Part shown: positions 17,124-25,474 of the stretch, one piece after another
Layout: every line of letters starts with the position of its first letter
How positions within the stretch are numbered: position 1 is the stretch's first letter
Origin: RHKX01 sp963823565
GTDB lineage: Bacteria > Actinomycetota > Thermoleophilia > Solirubrobacterales > 70-9
NCBI GenBank assembly: GCA_963823565.1
Contig: CAWGLR010000001.1
Span: 992,001-1,056,000 of the forward strand
Length of the DNA: 64,000 bases
Reading direction: 5' to 3'
Made by a program: the position numbers and the translations under genes
Notes under the pieces: generated by a model
Databases searched by the model: none
Seen by the model: only the letters and a program-made list of their open reading frames with translations
Told to the model about the DNA's origin: nothing

Positions 17124-18590
17124 GTGGACCAGACGAAGACGCCCTACCTCGACGCGCTGCTCGAGCTGGCCGATCGGGAGCCGGGCCGGTTCCACATCCC
17201 GGGGCACAAGGGCGGGCGCGGCGCTGACGCGCAACTGCGCGAGGCGCTGGGGGCCCAGGCGCTCCGTCTCGACTTCCCCTCGGGCACGGAGGGGGTCGAC
17301 GTCGGGCCCGATCCGCTCGACACGCCCTTTCAACAGGCGCAGCTGCTCGCGGCCGAGGCCTGGGGCGCGAGGCGCTCGTGGTTCCTCGTCAACGGCGCCT
17401 CGGGCGGCAACCATGCGATCTGCATGGCGCTGGCCCATCTCGGGGAGGTGGCGATCGTCCAGCGCAACGTCCACTCCTCGGTCATCGACGGGCTCGTGCT
17501 GAGCGGGCTGAAGCCGCGGTTCGTCGCCCCTGAGATCGACGACGACCTCGGCGTCGCGCACTGCATGACGCCCGAGCCGCTGGAGCGGGCGCTCGCCGAG
17601 GAGCCGCTGCCGGTAGCGGTCTTCATCGTCTCACCCACCTACTTCGGCGCCGTCGCCGACGTCGCCGGGCTCGCCGCGGTCGCGCACTCGCGTGGGGTGC
17701 CGCTCGTCGTCGACGAGTCGTGGGGCGCCCATCTCGCCTTCTCCGACGAGCTGCCCGCCAACGCGCTCGCCTGCGGCGCCGACGTCGTCCTCAACTCCGT
17801 GCACAAGCTCGGCGGGTCGCTGACCCAGTCGGCGATCCTGCACATCGGAACCGACCGCATCGAGGAGGCGATCGTCGACCGCTCGGTGACGCTGACCGAG
17901 TCGACGAGCCCGAGCGCACTGCTCACCGCGTCGCTGGACGCCGCTCGGCGTCAGAACGTCGTCGCGGGCGAGGAGCTGCTGGCCGAGACGATCGCCTCGC
18001 TGAAGGAGCTCCGCCGATCGGTCCGCGAGATCCCCGGCCTCGACGTGCTCGGCCCCGAGCTCACCGAGGCGCACAGCGTCTTCGCCTGGGACCCGCTGCG
18101 GCTTTCCGTCGACGTCCGCGGCACCGGCGCCACCGGCAACGAGATCGCCCACTACATGCGCGACGAGCAGGACATCTGGTTCGAGCTCTACGCCGAGAAC
18201 GTGATCGTCGCGGTGTTCGGCGTCGGCGAACGGGTCGCCGAGACCGGGGCGCGGCTGCTCGCCGGCCTGCGCGACGCGGCCACGAAGCTCTCCCGTCCGG
18301 TCGGGAGCGAGCGGGCGCCGTTCGCGCCGCCGCCGCCGTGGGGGCCGACCGTGATGACCCCGCGTGCCGCCTTCCTCGGTCCCCAGGAGACGGTGCCGTT
18401 CGCAGGCTCGGAGGGGCGGATCGCCGCCGAGTCGCTGGCCGCCTACCCGCCGGGCGTCCCGAACGTGCTGCCCGGCGAGCGGCTGAGCGCCGAGACCCTC
18501 GACTACATCTCCGACTCGCTGGCCCACGGGGGCCAGGTGCGCGGGGCGACGGACCGGACGATGAAGACCGTGCGGGTGGTGATCGAATGA
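17124..18590 (+). CDS. PLP-dependent Orn/Lys/Arg decarboxylase
   Basis: A 488-residue fold-type I decarboxylase of the short Gram-positive type. HIPGHKGG (residues 24-31) is the family N-terminal signature. VVDESWGAH carries the PLP-nitrogen aspartate (D198) and SVHKLGGSLTQ the Schiff-base lysine (K228). A C-terminal domain follows (PPGVPNVLPGE). The family makes agmatine, cadaverine or putrescine; the substrate is not decided by sequence alone. The stop overlaps the next gene (ATGA). The neighbour acts on guanidino compounds, so arginine (giving agmatine) is the most likely substrate, which is inference. Confidence 0.9.
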   Translation: MDQTKTPYLDALLELADREPGRFHIPGHKGGRGADAQLREALGAQALRLDFPSGTEGVDVGPDPLDTPFQQAQLLAAEAWGARRSWFLVNGASGGNHAICMALAHLGEVAIVQRNVHSSVIDGLVLSGLKPRFVAPEIDDDLGVAHCMTPEPLERALAEEPLPVAVFIVSPTYFGAVADVAGLAAVAHSRGVPLVVDESWGAHLAFSDELPANALACGADVVLNSVHKLGGSLTQSAILHIGTDRIEEAIVDRSVTLTESTSPSALLTASLDAARRQNVVAGEELLAETIASLKELRRSVREIPGLDVLGPELTEAHSVFAWDPLRLSVDVRGTGATGNEIAHYMRDEQDIWFELYAENVIVAVFGVGERVAETGARLLAGLRDAATKLSRPVGSERAPFAPPPPWGPTVMTPRAAFLGPQETVPFAGSEGRIAAESLAAYPPGVPNVLPGERLSAETLDYISDSLAHGGQVRGATDRTMKTVRVVIE

Positions 18591-19459
18591 GTGCCGAGAC
18601 AGCCTGGGGCAGCGATTCGGAGTACGGGCTCCTCCGCGACGTCCTGCTCTGCCCGCCCGACAACTTCCGCTGGCTGCCGACGAGCGTGATCTCGAAGGGG
18701 ACGCTGGCGAGCGACCGCAGCTACGACCCCGAGCTCGCCGCCTCCCAGCACCGCGAGATGGTGCAGGCGTACGAGGCCGCCGGGGTGCGCGTCCACTTCC
18801 TCGAGCCCGACCCGCACCTGCCCTACCAGGTGTTCGCGCGCGACTCGAGCGTCGCCACGCCCGAGGGCGGGGTCGTCACCCAGCCCGCACAGCCGTGGCG
18901 GCGGGGCGAGTACGCGCCGGTCATCCGCTTCTACCAGGGCGCCGGCGTGCCGATCCACCGGATGGTCACCGCCGGCTCTCTCGAGGGCGGCGACGTCGTC
19001 ATCGTCGAGCCGGGCCGGCTGCTGATCGGCAACGGCGAGGAGCGCACCGAGGGCGCCGCGGCGCGCCAGCTCGGCGGCTGGTTCGAGGAGCTCGGCTGGG
19101 AGGTCCGGATCGAGCCGATCCCCTCCCACTTCGTCCACATCGACGTCCTCGTCTCGGTGCTGGCGCCGAAGCTCGCCGCGGTCTGCGTCGAGGCAGCCTC
19201 CACCGGGCTCGTCCGCTGGTTCCGCAACCTCGGCTTCGAGATCCTCGAGGTCTCGATCGAGGACGCCTTCGGCCTCGGCGTCAACGCGATCTCGCTCGGC
19301 GAGGACCGGGTGATCTCGACGCGCCGCTCCGAGCGGCTCAACGAGCAGCTCCGCGGCCTCGGGCTTACCGTCTTCGATCCCGACCTCGAGATGTTCACGC
19401 TCGGCGGCGGCGGCGCCCACTGCCTCGCCCAGCCGCTGCGGCGCGAGCGGGTGGCGTGA
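18587..19459 (+). CDS. Guanidine-modifying hydrolase of the arginine deiminase / DDAH superfamily
   Basis: A 290-residue protein with the pentein fold signature. FARDSSV (D86), SLEGGDVV (E133), the HxD pair in SHFVHIDVL (H184, D186) and C279 in GGGAHCLAQP give the expected catalytic Cys-His-Glu/Asp set. Relatives include dimethylarginine dimethylaminohydrolase, amidinotransferases and arginine or agmatine deiminases. They attack a guanidinium through a Cys-thiouronium intermediate. It is coupled by 4-base overlaps to a PLP decarboxylase upstream and an M20 N-carbamoyl-type hydrolase downstream, so agmatine to N-carbamoylputrescine is a reasonable inferred reaction. Canonical AguA agmatine deiminases are longer and differ around these motifs. 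Confidence 0.85.
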   Translation: MSAETAWGSDSEYGLLRDVLLCPPDNFRWLPTSVISKGTLASDRSYDPELAASQHREMVQAYEAAGVRVHFLEPDPHLPYQVFARDSSVATPEGGVVTQPAQPWRRGEYAPVIRFYQGAGVPIHRMVTAGSLEGGDVVIVEPGRLLIGNGEERTEGAAARQLGGWFEELGWEVRIEPIPSHFVHIDVLVSVLAPKLAAVCVEAASTGLVRWFRNLGFEILEVSIEDAFGLGVNAISLGEDRVISTRRSERLNEQLRGLGLTVFDPDLEMFTLGGGGAHCLAQPLRRERVA

Positions 19460-20706
19460 GCCGGGGTCGCGTGAGCGACCCGGCGGCGATCGACGCCGCT
19501 CGCGTCATCGCCGACCTGCGGGCGCTCGCCGAGCTGACCGGCGACGAGCGCGGCGCCCAGCGGCTCTGCTGGGGCCCAGTCTGGGGGCGGGCACGCGGCT
19601 TCCTCGGCGAGCGGCTGGGCGAGCTCGGGATCGAGCCGGAGGTCGACGAGGCCGGCAACCTCCACGCGCGGCTGCCCGGCGCCGACCGCGAGGCGCCGGC
19701 GCTCGCCGTCGGCTCCCACCTCGACTCGGTCCCCGACGGCGGCTGGCTCGACGGCGCGCTCGGGGTGATGGCGGCCCTCGGCGCGCTCCACGCCTGGTCG
19801 GCCGCCGCCGCTCCCCCGCCTCGCGACCTGGTGCTGATCGACTTCGCCGACGAGGAGGGCGCGCGCTTCGGCCGCAGCCTCTTCGGCAGCTCGGCGCTGG
19901 CGGGCACGCTCGAGCCGGCTGAGCTCGAGGGACTGACCGACGCCGAGGGCCGCCCGATCGCCGAGGTCCTCGCCGAGGCGGGCGTGGATCTCGGCGAGGC
20001 GCCACGCGCGCGATCCCGGCTCGCCGGAATCGGCACCTACCTCGAGCTGCACATCGAGCAGGGGCCGGTGCTCGAGGCGGAGGGGACGAGCTGCTCGGCG
20101 GTCGCAGGCTGCGCCGGGGTCGAGCGGCACCTGCTCACCTTCCGCGGCCAGTCCTCCCACGCCGGGACGACGCCGATGGACATGCGCCGCGACGCCGGCC
20201 TCGCAGCGGCGGAGACGGCGCTCCTCGTCGAGCGGGTGGCGAGCGATCACGGAGGCGTCGGCACCTGCGGCCGGCTCGAGCTCGAGCCGGACGTGATCAC
20301 CGCCGTGCCGGGTGGCGCCGCCCTCGGGGTCGACCTCCGCCATCCCGAGCCCGAGCCGCTCGCGCGCATGCTCGCGGCGGTGCTCGACGGCGCCGGCGAG
20401 ATCGCACGGGAGCGCCGGTGCGCCCTCGAGCGCGAGCCGATCTGGCGGATCGAGCCGATCGCCTTCGACCCCGGCCTGGTGGCGGCGGCGGAGCGCGCCT
20501 GCTCCGCGCGCGGCGGCCGCGGGCGCGCGATGCCGAGCGGGGCGCTCCACGACGCCGCCGAGCTCGCGCGGCGCGTTCCCGTCGCGATGGTCTTCTGCGC
20601 CTCGCGCGAGGGCATCAGCCACGCGCGCGAGGAGAACAGCTCCGCGGCCGACCTGACCGCGGCGATCGAGGCGTACGGGGATCTGGTCGCGGCGGCGCTC
20701 GCGTAG
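19456..20706 (+). CDS. M20 family Zn hydrolase, N-carbamoyl-amino-acid hydrolase / allantoate amidohydrolase type
   Basis: A 416-residue binuclear metallo-amidohydrolase. GSHLDSVPDGG holds the first histidine (H88) and WLDGALG the bridging aspartate (D99). DEEGARFG gives the catalytic and metal glutamates (E133-E134), ELHIEQGPVLE a further histidine, and a family C-terminal SGALHDA and EGISHAREE pair is present. This subgroup removes carbamoyl or ureido groups from linear ureides. Starts possible are GTG 19456 (4-base overlap with the previous stop, chosen) or GTG 19471. In this operon it could hydrolyse N-carbamoylputrescine, a job normally done by a nitrilase-family enzyme (AguB). That is inference. 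Confidence 0.88.
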   Translation: MSRGRVSDPAAIDAARVIADLRALAELTGDERGAQRLCWGPVWGRARGFLGERLGELGIEPEVDEAGNLHARLPGADREAPALAVGSHLDSVPDGGWLDGALGVMAALGALHAWSAAAAPPPRDLVLIDFADEEGARFGRSLFGSSALAGTLEPAELEGLTDAEGRPIAEVLAEAGVDLGEAPRARSRLAGIGTYLELHIEQGPVLEAEGTSCSAVAGCAGVERHLLTFRGQSSHAGTTPMDMRRDAGLAAAETALLVERVASDHGGVGTCGRLELEPDVITAVPGGAALGVDLRHPEPEPLARMLAAVLDGAGEIARERRCALEREPIWRIEPIAFDPGLVAAAERACSARGGRGRAMPSGALHDAAELARRVPVAMVFCASREGISHAREENSSAADLTAAIEAYGDLVAAALA

Positions 20707-20750
20707 GCACCGGCCCAGCGGGTAGAGATCAGTCCATCGAGGCCGGGGCG

Positions 20751-22103
20751 GTGACAGCGAGTGAGGGGATCGACCGCGAGTCCGGCGAGCAGGAGACCAA
20801 GCTCGCGCGCAGGGTCGGCCCGGTCCTGCTCCTCTTCTTCATCGTCGGCGACATCCTCGGCGGCGGGATCTACACGCTGGCGGGAAAGGTCGGCGCCGAG
20901 GTCGGCGGTGCGATCTGGCTCGCCTTCCTGACCGCCTTCGTCGTCGCCTTCCTGACCGCCTGCTCCTACGCCGAGCTCGTCTCGAAGTACCCGCGCGCGG
21001 CCGGCGCGGCGCTCTACGTCAACAAGGCGTTCGACCGGCCGTTCCTGACGTTCATGGTCGCGTTCGCCGTGATGGCCTCGGGGATCACCTCGGCGAGCAC
21101 GCTGGCCCGCGGGTTCGCCGGCGACGCACTCGCCGAGTTCGTCGACATCCGCGTGATCCCGGTCGCGATCGCATTCCTGCTCGTCGTCGCGCTGGTCAAC
21201 GCCCGCGGCATCTCCGAGTCGGTCCGCGTCAACGCCGCCCTGACCCTGATCGAGGTCGGCGGGCTGCTGCTCGTCATCGTCATCGGCCTCGCCGCCTTCG
21301 GCGAGGGCTCCTCCGACTTCGGCCGCAACCTCGAGTTCAAGGAGGGGGTGACGCCGTTCTTCGCCGTGCTCTCGGGCGCGGGGCTCGCCTTCTACGCGCT
21401 GATCGGCTTCGAGGACTCGGTCAACATCGCCGAGGAGACCCACCAGCCGAGCCGCAACTACCCGAAGATCCTGTTCGGCGGCCTCGCGATCGCCGGCATC
21501 CTCTACATGGCGGTGCTGCTGGTCAGCTCGACCGTGATCAGCACCGACGTGCTCGCCGACACCAGCGCGCCGCTCGTCAAAGTCGGCGAGAGCGGGCCGC
21601 TGGGCGTCGACCCGAAGGTGTTCGCCGCGATCACGCTCTTCGCCCTGGCCAACGGCGCGCTGATCAACATGATCATGGCGTCGCGCCTGGTCTACGGGAT
21701 GTCGGAGGAGGGGATCGTCCCGGGCTTCTTCGGGCGCGTCCTGCGGGGCCGCCGCACGCCGATCACGGCGATCCTCTTCACGACGGTGCTCGGGCTGATC
21801 CTCGTCTCGACCGGCGACCTGACGAGCCTCGCCGACACGACGGTGCTGCTGCTGCTGATCGCGTTCACGATGGTGAACGTCTCGGTCCTCGTCCTCCGCC
21901 GCGACCCGGTCGAGCACGAGCACTTCCGGGCGCCGACGATCGCGCCGGTCATCGGCATCGCCGCGTCGCTCTATCTGATCGCCGACAACGACGCCGAGAT
22001 CTTCCTCCGGGCGGGGCTCCTGCTCCTGCTCGGAGCCGCCTTCTGGACGATCGCCTACATCGCCGGCCACCGCGCGGGCGAGCAGCGCGCGGCCGGTTCC
22101 TGA
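20751..22103 (+). CDS. APC superfamily amino acid / polyamine permease
   Basis: A 450-residue membrane protein with about 12 hydrophobic helices. It starts with the APC signature in helix 1 (GDILGGGIYTLAG) and has GFEDSVNIAEETHQPSRNYP in the helix 6-7 region, as in the CAT/YfnA-type branch. The GTG at 20751 follows 44 bases after the M20 gene; a G-rich stretch is the only ribosome-site candidate. The last helices overlap nothing downstream. Being in the amine block suggests uptake or exchange of arginine, agmatine or a polyamine; the true substrate is unknown. Confidence 0.9.
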   Translation: MTASEGIDRESGEQETKLARRVGPVLLLFFIVGDILGGGIYTLAGKVGAEVGGAIWLAFLTAFVVAFLTACSYAELVSKYPRAAGAALYVNKAFDRPFLTFMVAFAVMASGITSASTLARGFAGDALAEFVDIRVIPVAIAFLLVVALVNARGISESVRVNAALTLIEVGGLLLVIVIGLAAFGEGSSDFGRNLEFKEGVTPFFAVLSGAGLAFYALIGFEDSVNIAEETHQPSRNYPKILFGGLAIAGILYMAVLLVSSTVISTDVLADTSAPLVKVGESGPLGVDPKVFAAITLFALANGALINMIMASRLVYGMSEEGIVPGFFGRVLRGRRTPITAILFTTVLGLILVSTGDLTSLADTTVLLLLIAFTMVNVSVLVLRRDPVEHEHFRAPTIAPVIGIAASLYLIADNDAEIFLRAGLLLLLGAAFWTIAYIAGHRAGEQRAAGS

Positions 22104-22114
22104 GAGCGCCTCGC

Positions 22115-22120
22115 TAGCCT
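22115..22120 (+). promoter_or_regulatory. -10 element for the enolase-superfamily gene
   Basis: TAGCCT lies exactly 7 bases before the ATG at 22128, with no Shine-Dalgarno. This arrangement suggests a leaderless transcript starting at the ATG. Confidence 0.4.
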
Positions 22121-22127
22121 GTCATCG

Positions 22128-23210
22128 ATGCAGGGAACGGCCACGGAGGCGATCTGGGAGAGGCTCGCGGCCCTTCCGATCCGCGTCGACTCCTACGAGC
22201 TGACCGGCCACGATCGCGAGTACGGGTCGTTCACCCGGCCCTCGACGCTCGTGCGCCTGCGCGGCGAGGGCGAGGAGGGCATCGGCGAGGACGTCGTCTA
22301 CGACGTGCTCGACCACATCGCCCATCGCGACGCCGGGACCCCGCTCGACTTCGGCGCGGCCTCGACGCTCGGCGAGTTCTGCGAGCTCGCCGGCGAGCTC
22401 GACCTCTTCGTCGGGGCGCCGCCGGAGCGCGAGGCCTCCCTCCACTACCGGCGCTGGGCCTACGAGAGCGCGGCGCTGGACCTGGCGCTGCGCCAGGCGA
22501 GGATCCCGCTGCACGAGGCCGTCGGCCGCGCGCCGCGGCCGCTGCGATTCGTCTGCTCGACTCGCCTGACGACCTTCGACGGCGGCGGCGGCTCGTCCAC
22601 CGAGGCGATCGCCAAGCGCCTCGAGAAGTACCCGGGGCTCGAGTTCAAGCTCGACCCCGAGACCGACTGGACGCCGGAGCTGATCGAGGAGATCCGCGGG
22701 TTGGCACCGGTGCGCGTGCTCGACCTCAAGGGCCACTACCGGGGCACTCCCGTCGACGTCGAGACCGATCCCGAGCTCTACCGCGCCGTCGCCGAGGCCT
22801 TCCCCGAGGCGTACCTCGAGGACCCCGACGTCAACGACGAGACGCGGCCGATCCTCGAGCCGCTGGCCGACCGCTGCACCTGGGACGCGCCGCTGCACTC
22901 GCTCGCCGACATCGAGGCCCTCGAGTGGAAGCCGAAGGCGATCAACTCGAAGCCGTCGCGCTTCGGCTCGATCCGCGAGGTCCTCTCCGTATACGCGCAC
23001 TGCGAGCGCGAGGGCATCGCGGTCTACGGCGGCGGCCAGGGCGAGGTCGAGTGCGGCCGCGGGCAGATCCAGTACCTCGCCTCCCTCTTCCACCCCGACA
23101 CGCCGAACGACACCGCGCCCTCCGGCTACAACGACCCGTCGGTCCCCTCCGGCCTGCCGACGTCGCCGATGAACCCGGTCCCGAGCGAGACCGGGTTCCG
23201 CTGGGGTTGA
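22128..23210 (+). CDS. Enolase-superfamily enzyme (mandelate racemase / muconate lactonizing-like)
   Basis: 360 residues. An N-terminal capping part contains GEGEEGIGEDVVYD. The barrel domain has EFKLDPETDW (a K-containing strand end), VRVLDLKGHY, AYLEDPDV and AINSKPSRFGSIREVL. These correspond to the superfamily metal-binding strand ends and the C-terminal lysine strand, with KLD, DLK, EDP and NSKPSR in order. Such enzymes abstract a proton alpha to a carboxylate. The exact reaction (racemase, dehydratase, OSB synthase) is not decided. It lies 24 bases after the permease but has its own leaderless-type -10. Confidence 0.75.
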   Translation: MQGTATEAIWERLAALPIRVDSYELTGHDREYGSFTRPSTLVRLRGEGEEGIGEDVVYDVLDHIAHRDAGTPLDFGAASTLGEFCELAGELDLFVGAPPEREASLHYRRWAYESAALDLALRQARIPLHEAVGRAPRPLRFVCSTRLTTFDGGGGSSTEAIAKRLEKYPGLEFKLDPETDWTPELIEEIRGLAPVRVLDLKGHYRGTPVDVETDPELYRAVAEAFPEAYLEDPDVNDETRPILEPLADRCTWDAPLHSLADIEALEWKPKAINSKPSRFGSIREVLSVYAHCEREGIAVYGGGQGEVECGRGQIQYLASLFHPDTPNDTAPSGYNDPSVPSGLPTSPMNPVPSETGFRWG

Positions 23211-23308
23211 GCCGCGGGCCGGTCTCCGCGCTCCAGCTTCGGCCGGCCGAACATTCGATTCCCGATAGCGTCGGCGGCCCAGCCGCGTCCAGACCAACCG
23301 GAGGTTCC

Positions 23309-23842
23309 ATGTCGGAGCAGAGCTTCGCCGCAGCGCTCAACGAGCAGGTGGCCAACGAGTTCGCCGCCCACCAGCAGTACGTAGCGATCGCCGTCCACTA
23401 CGACGCCGAGACGCTGCCGCGCCTCGCCACGTTCTTCTACCGGCAGGCGATCGAGGAGCGCAATCACGCGATGATGATCGTCCAGTACCTGCTCGACGCC
23501 GGCCTCGAGGTGACGATCCCCGGGGTCGCCGCGCCGGAGGGCGGCTTCACCGACATCGTTGCCCCGGTCGAGCTCGCGCTAGCACAGGAGAAGCGCGTGA
23601 CCGAGCAGATCAGCGGCCTCGCGGCGCGGGCCCGGGACGAGAGCGACTACCAGGGCGAGCAGTTCATGCAGTGGTTCATCAAGGAGCAGGTCGAGGAGGT
23701 CTCGACGATCTCGGACCTGCTGCGGATCGTCCAGCGCTCCGTCGAGAACCCGCTGCTGGCCGAGGAGTACCTCGCCCGCGAGTCGATCGGCGACGGCGGC
23801 GAGGACCCGACGGCTCCCGCCGCGGCGGGCGGCGCGCATTGA
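23309..23842 (+). CDS. Ferritin
   Basis: 177 residues, non-haem ferritin of the bacterial FtnA/BfrB type. It is a four-helix bundle with NEQVANEFAAHQQY (ferroxidase Glu in helix A), EERNHAMMIVQYLLD (Glu/His in helix B), an EKRVTEQI segment in helix C and FIKEQVEEVSTISDLL in helix D. It stores iron as a 24-mer and oxidises Fe2+. The ATG at 23309 has a clean GGAGG 5 bases upstream. The C-terminal tail is Gly/Ala-rich. Its stop overlaps the start of a flavin amine oxidase by 4 bases (TTGA). H2O2 from that enzyme and iron storage may be linked, which is inference. Confidence 0.93.
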   Translation: MSEQSFAAALNEQVANEFAAHQQYVAIAVHYDAETLPRLATFFYRQAIEERNHAMMIVQYLLDAGLEVTIPGVAAPEGGFTDIVAPVELALAQEKRVTEQISGLAARARDESDYQGEQFMQWFIKEQVEEVSTISDLLRIVQRSVENPLLAEEYLARESIGDGGEDPTAPAAAGGAH

Positions 23843-25311
23843 GCGCGGCCGGCGCGCGGGGAGTCAGCAGGCGCGGAGTCCTCGGCGGCGCGCTCGCGGG
23901 CGCGGCCGGCTACGCCGCCAGCCGGGCGCCGGGCGCAGCCCGGGCGAAGCGGCGCGAGCGCAGCGTCGACGTCGTCGTCGTCGGCGCCGGCCTGGCCGGG
24001 CTGAGCGCGGCGCGCGAGGTGCGACGAGCCGGCAAGTCGGTCGTGGTCCTCGAGGCGCGCAAGCGCGTCGGCGGCCGCACGCTGAACCGGAAGCTCGGCA
24101 AGGGCCCCAGCGACGTCGTCGAGATCGGCGGCCAGTGGGTGGGGCCGACGCAGACGCGCGTCCTGTCGCTGATCGAGGAGCTCGGGCTGGAGACGTTCGA
24201 CACCTACGTCGACGGCAAGAACGTCTACTTCCGCGCCGGCCAGCGCAGCCTCTACACCGGGACGATCCCGCCGGCGAACCCCACCTCCCTGCTCGAGGTC
24301 CTGCAGACGATCAACAAGCTCAACGACATGGCGAAGGCCGTTCCCGTCGACGCGCCGTGGGATGCGTCGCAGGCGGTGGCCTGGGACTCGCAGACGTTCG
24401 AGACCTGGCTGGAGTCGAACAACCTGGCGCCGGAGGCCCGCGAGCTCGTCGCGCTCGGCATCCAGTCGGTGTTCTCGGCCGAGCCGCGGGACCTCTCGCT
24501 GCTCTTCGTCCTCTTCTACATCGCGACCGCGGCGGGCGACTTCAACCTGCTCATCAACACCGCCGGCGGCGCCCAGGAGCGGCGGATCGTCGGCGGCTCG
24601 CAGCGGATCTCGCTCGAGCTCGCCAAGCGCCTCGGCAAGGCGGTGCACCTGCACCAGCCGGTGCGGACGATCCGCTGGGACAAGCGCGGCGCCGAGGTCG
24701 TCGCCGGCCGCGGGACCTACCGCGCCAAGCGCGTGGTCGTCACGCTGCCGCCCGCCCTGGTGGAGACGATCCGGTTCCTGCCGGGCCTGCCGCCGCAGCG
24801 CGCGCAGCTCGACCAGCGCGTGCCGATGGGGTCCGTCTTCAAGTGCATGGCGATCTACGAGCGGCCGTTCTGGCGCGATCAGGGGCTGAGCGGGATGGCG
24901 ACGTCCGACACCGGCCCCTGCAAGCTCACGTTCGACAACTCCCCGCCCGACGGCTCCCCCGGCGTGCTGCTCGGCTTCATCGAGGGACAGGAGGCGCGCG
25001 ACTTCGCCGGCACCTCCAGGGCGGAGCGGCGCGCGGCCGTGCTCGACTGCTTCGCCCGCTACTTCGGCGACGAGGCCCGCGACGCGAGGGACTACATCGA
25101 CAAGTCCTGGGCCGCCGACCGCTGGAGTCGCGGCTGCTACGTCGGCTTCACCCCGCCCGGCGTCCTCGTCGGCTACCGCCAGGCGATCAGGGCGCCGGTC
25201 GGGCCGCTGCGCTGGGCCGGGACCGAGACCGCCTCGCAGTGGGCCGGGTACATGGACGGCGCGATCGACTCCGGGATCCGGGCGGCCGGCGAGGTGCTGG
25301 GCGACCTCTGA
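23839..25311 (+). CDS. Tat-exported flavin monoamine oxidase, MAO-A/B-like
   Basis: 490 residues. A twin-arginine signal (SRRGVLGG then an Ala/Gly run) precedes the FAD dinucleotide motif VVVVGAGLAGLSAA and LEARKRVGGRT. The C-terminus matches mammalian MAO in detail. RGCYVGFTPPGVL carries the cysteine (C433) in the position of the covalent 8-alpha-S-cysteinyl-FAD link. Aromatic-cage tyrosines are in CY and AGYMDG, and the lysine in MGSVFKCM is kept. It should oxidise primary amines with O2 to an aldehyde, NH3 and H2O2, outside the cytoplasm. The TTG start overlaps the ferritin stop. Putrescine-type amines are a plausible substrate given the operon upstream. Confidence 0.9.
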   Translation: MSAAGARGVSRRGVLGGALAGAAGYAASRAPGAARAKRRERSVDVVVVGAGLAGLSAAREVRRAGKSVVVLEARKRVGGRTLNRKLGKGPSDVVEIGGQWVGPTQTRVLSLIEELGLETFDTYVDGKNVYFRAGQRSLYTGTIPPANPTSLLEVLQTINKLNDMAKAVPVDAPWDASQAVAWDSQTFETWLESNNLAPEARELVALGIQSVFSAEPRDLSLLFVLFYIATAAGDFNLLINTAGGAQERRIVGGSQRISLELAKRLGKAVHLHQPVRTIRWDKRGAEVVAGRGTYRAKRVVVTLPPALVETIRFLPGLPPQRAQLDQRVPMGSVFKCMAIYERPFWRDQGLSGMATSDTGPCKLTFDNSPPDGSPGVLLGFIEGQEARDFAGTSRAERRAAVLDCFARYFGDEARDARDYIDKSWAADRWSRGCYVGFTPPGVLVGYRQAIRAPVGPLRWAGTETASQWAGYMDGAIDSGIRAAGEVLGDL

Positions 25312-25356
25312 GCGCGCGTGTGCCGATCCGCACGAGGGGACGCGAAATTCGCTACG

Positions 25357-25468
25357 GTTGCCGCCCTTCTGCGAGGCCGCCCGCGCAACGAGCTACAGGG
25401 CGGCAACGCTCTCGGGGAGGGGAGGAGGAGAGAGCATTCGGCGCCCGCCCAGCGGGCGCCGTTTGTTT
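25357..25468 (+). ncRNA. Candidate structured RNA with three hairpins
   Basis: Three stems follow in order. The first is an 11-bp perfect stem (25357-25367 with 25397-25407, GTTGCCGCCCT). The second is GCTCTC/GAGAGC (25408-25413 with 25430-25435), closing a 16-base loop of only G and A that contains AGGAGG-like sequence. The third is a 9-bp GC stem with a 3-base loop (25440-25460), followed by GTTTGTTTG. The last has the form of an intrinsic terminator on the plus strand. It lies between the MAO stop and a convergent protease gene, so it leads no downstream gene. It may be a small RNA or the structured 3' end of the ferritin-MAO mRNA. I did not match it to a known RNA family. Confidence 0.5.
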
Positions 25469-25474
25469 GCCGGC

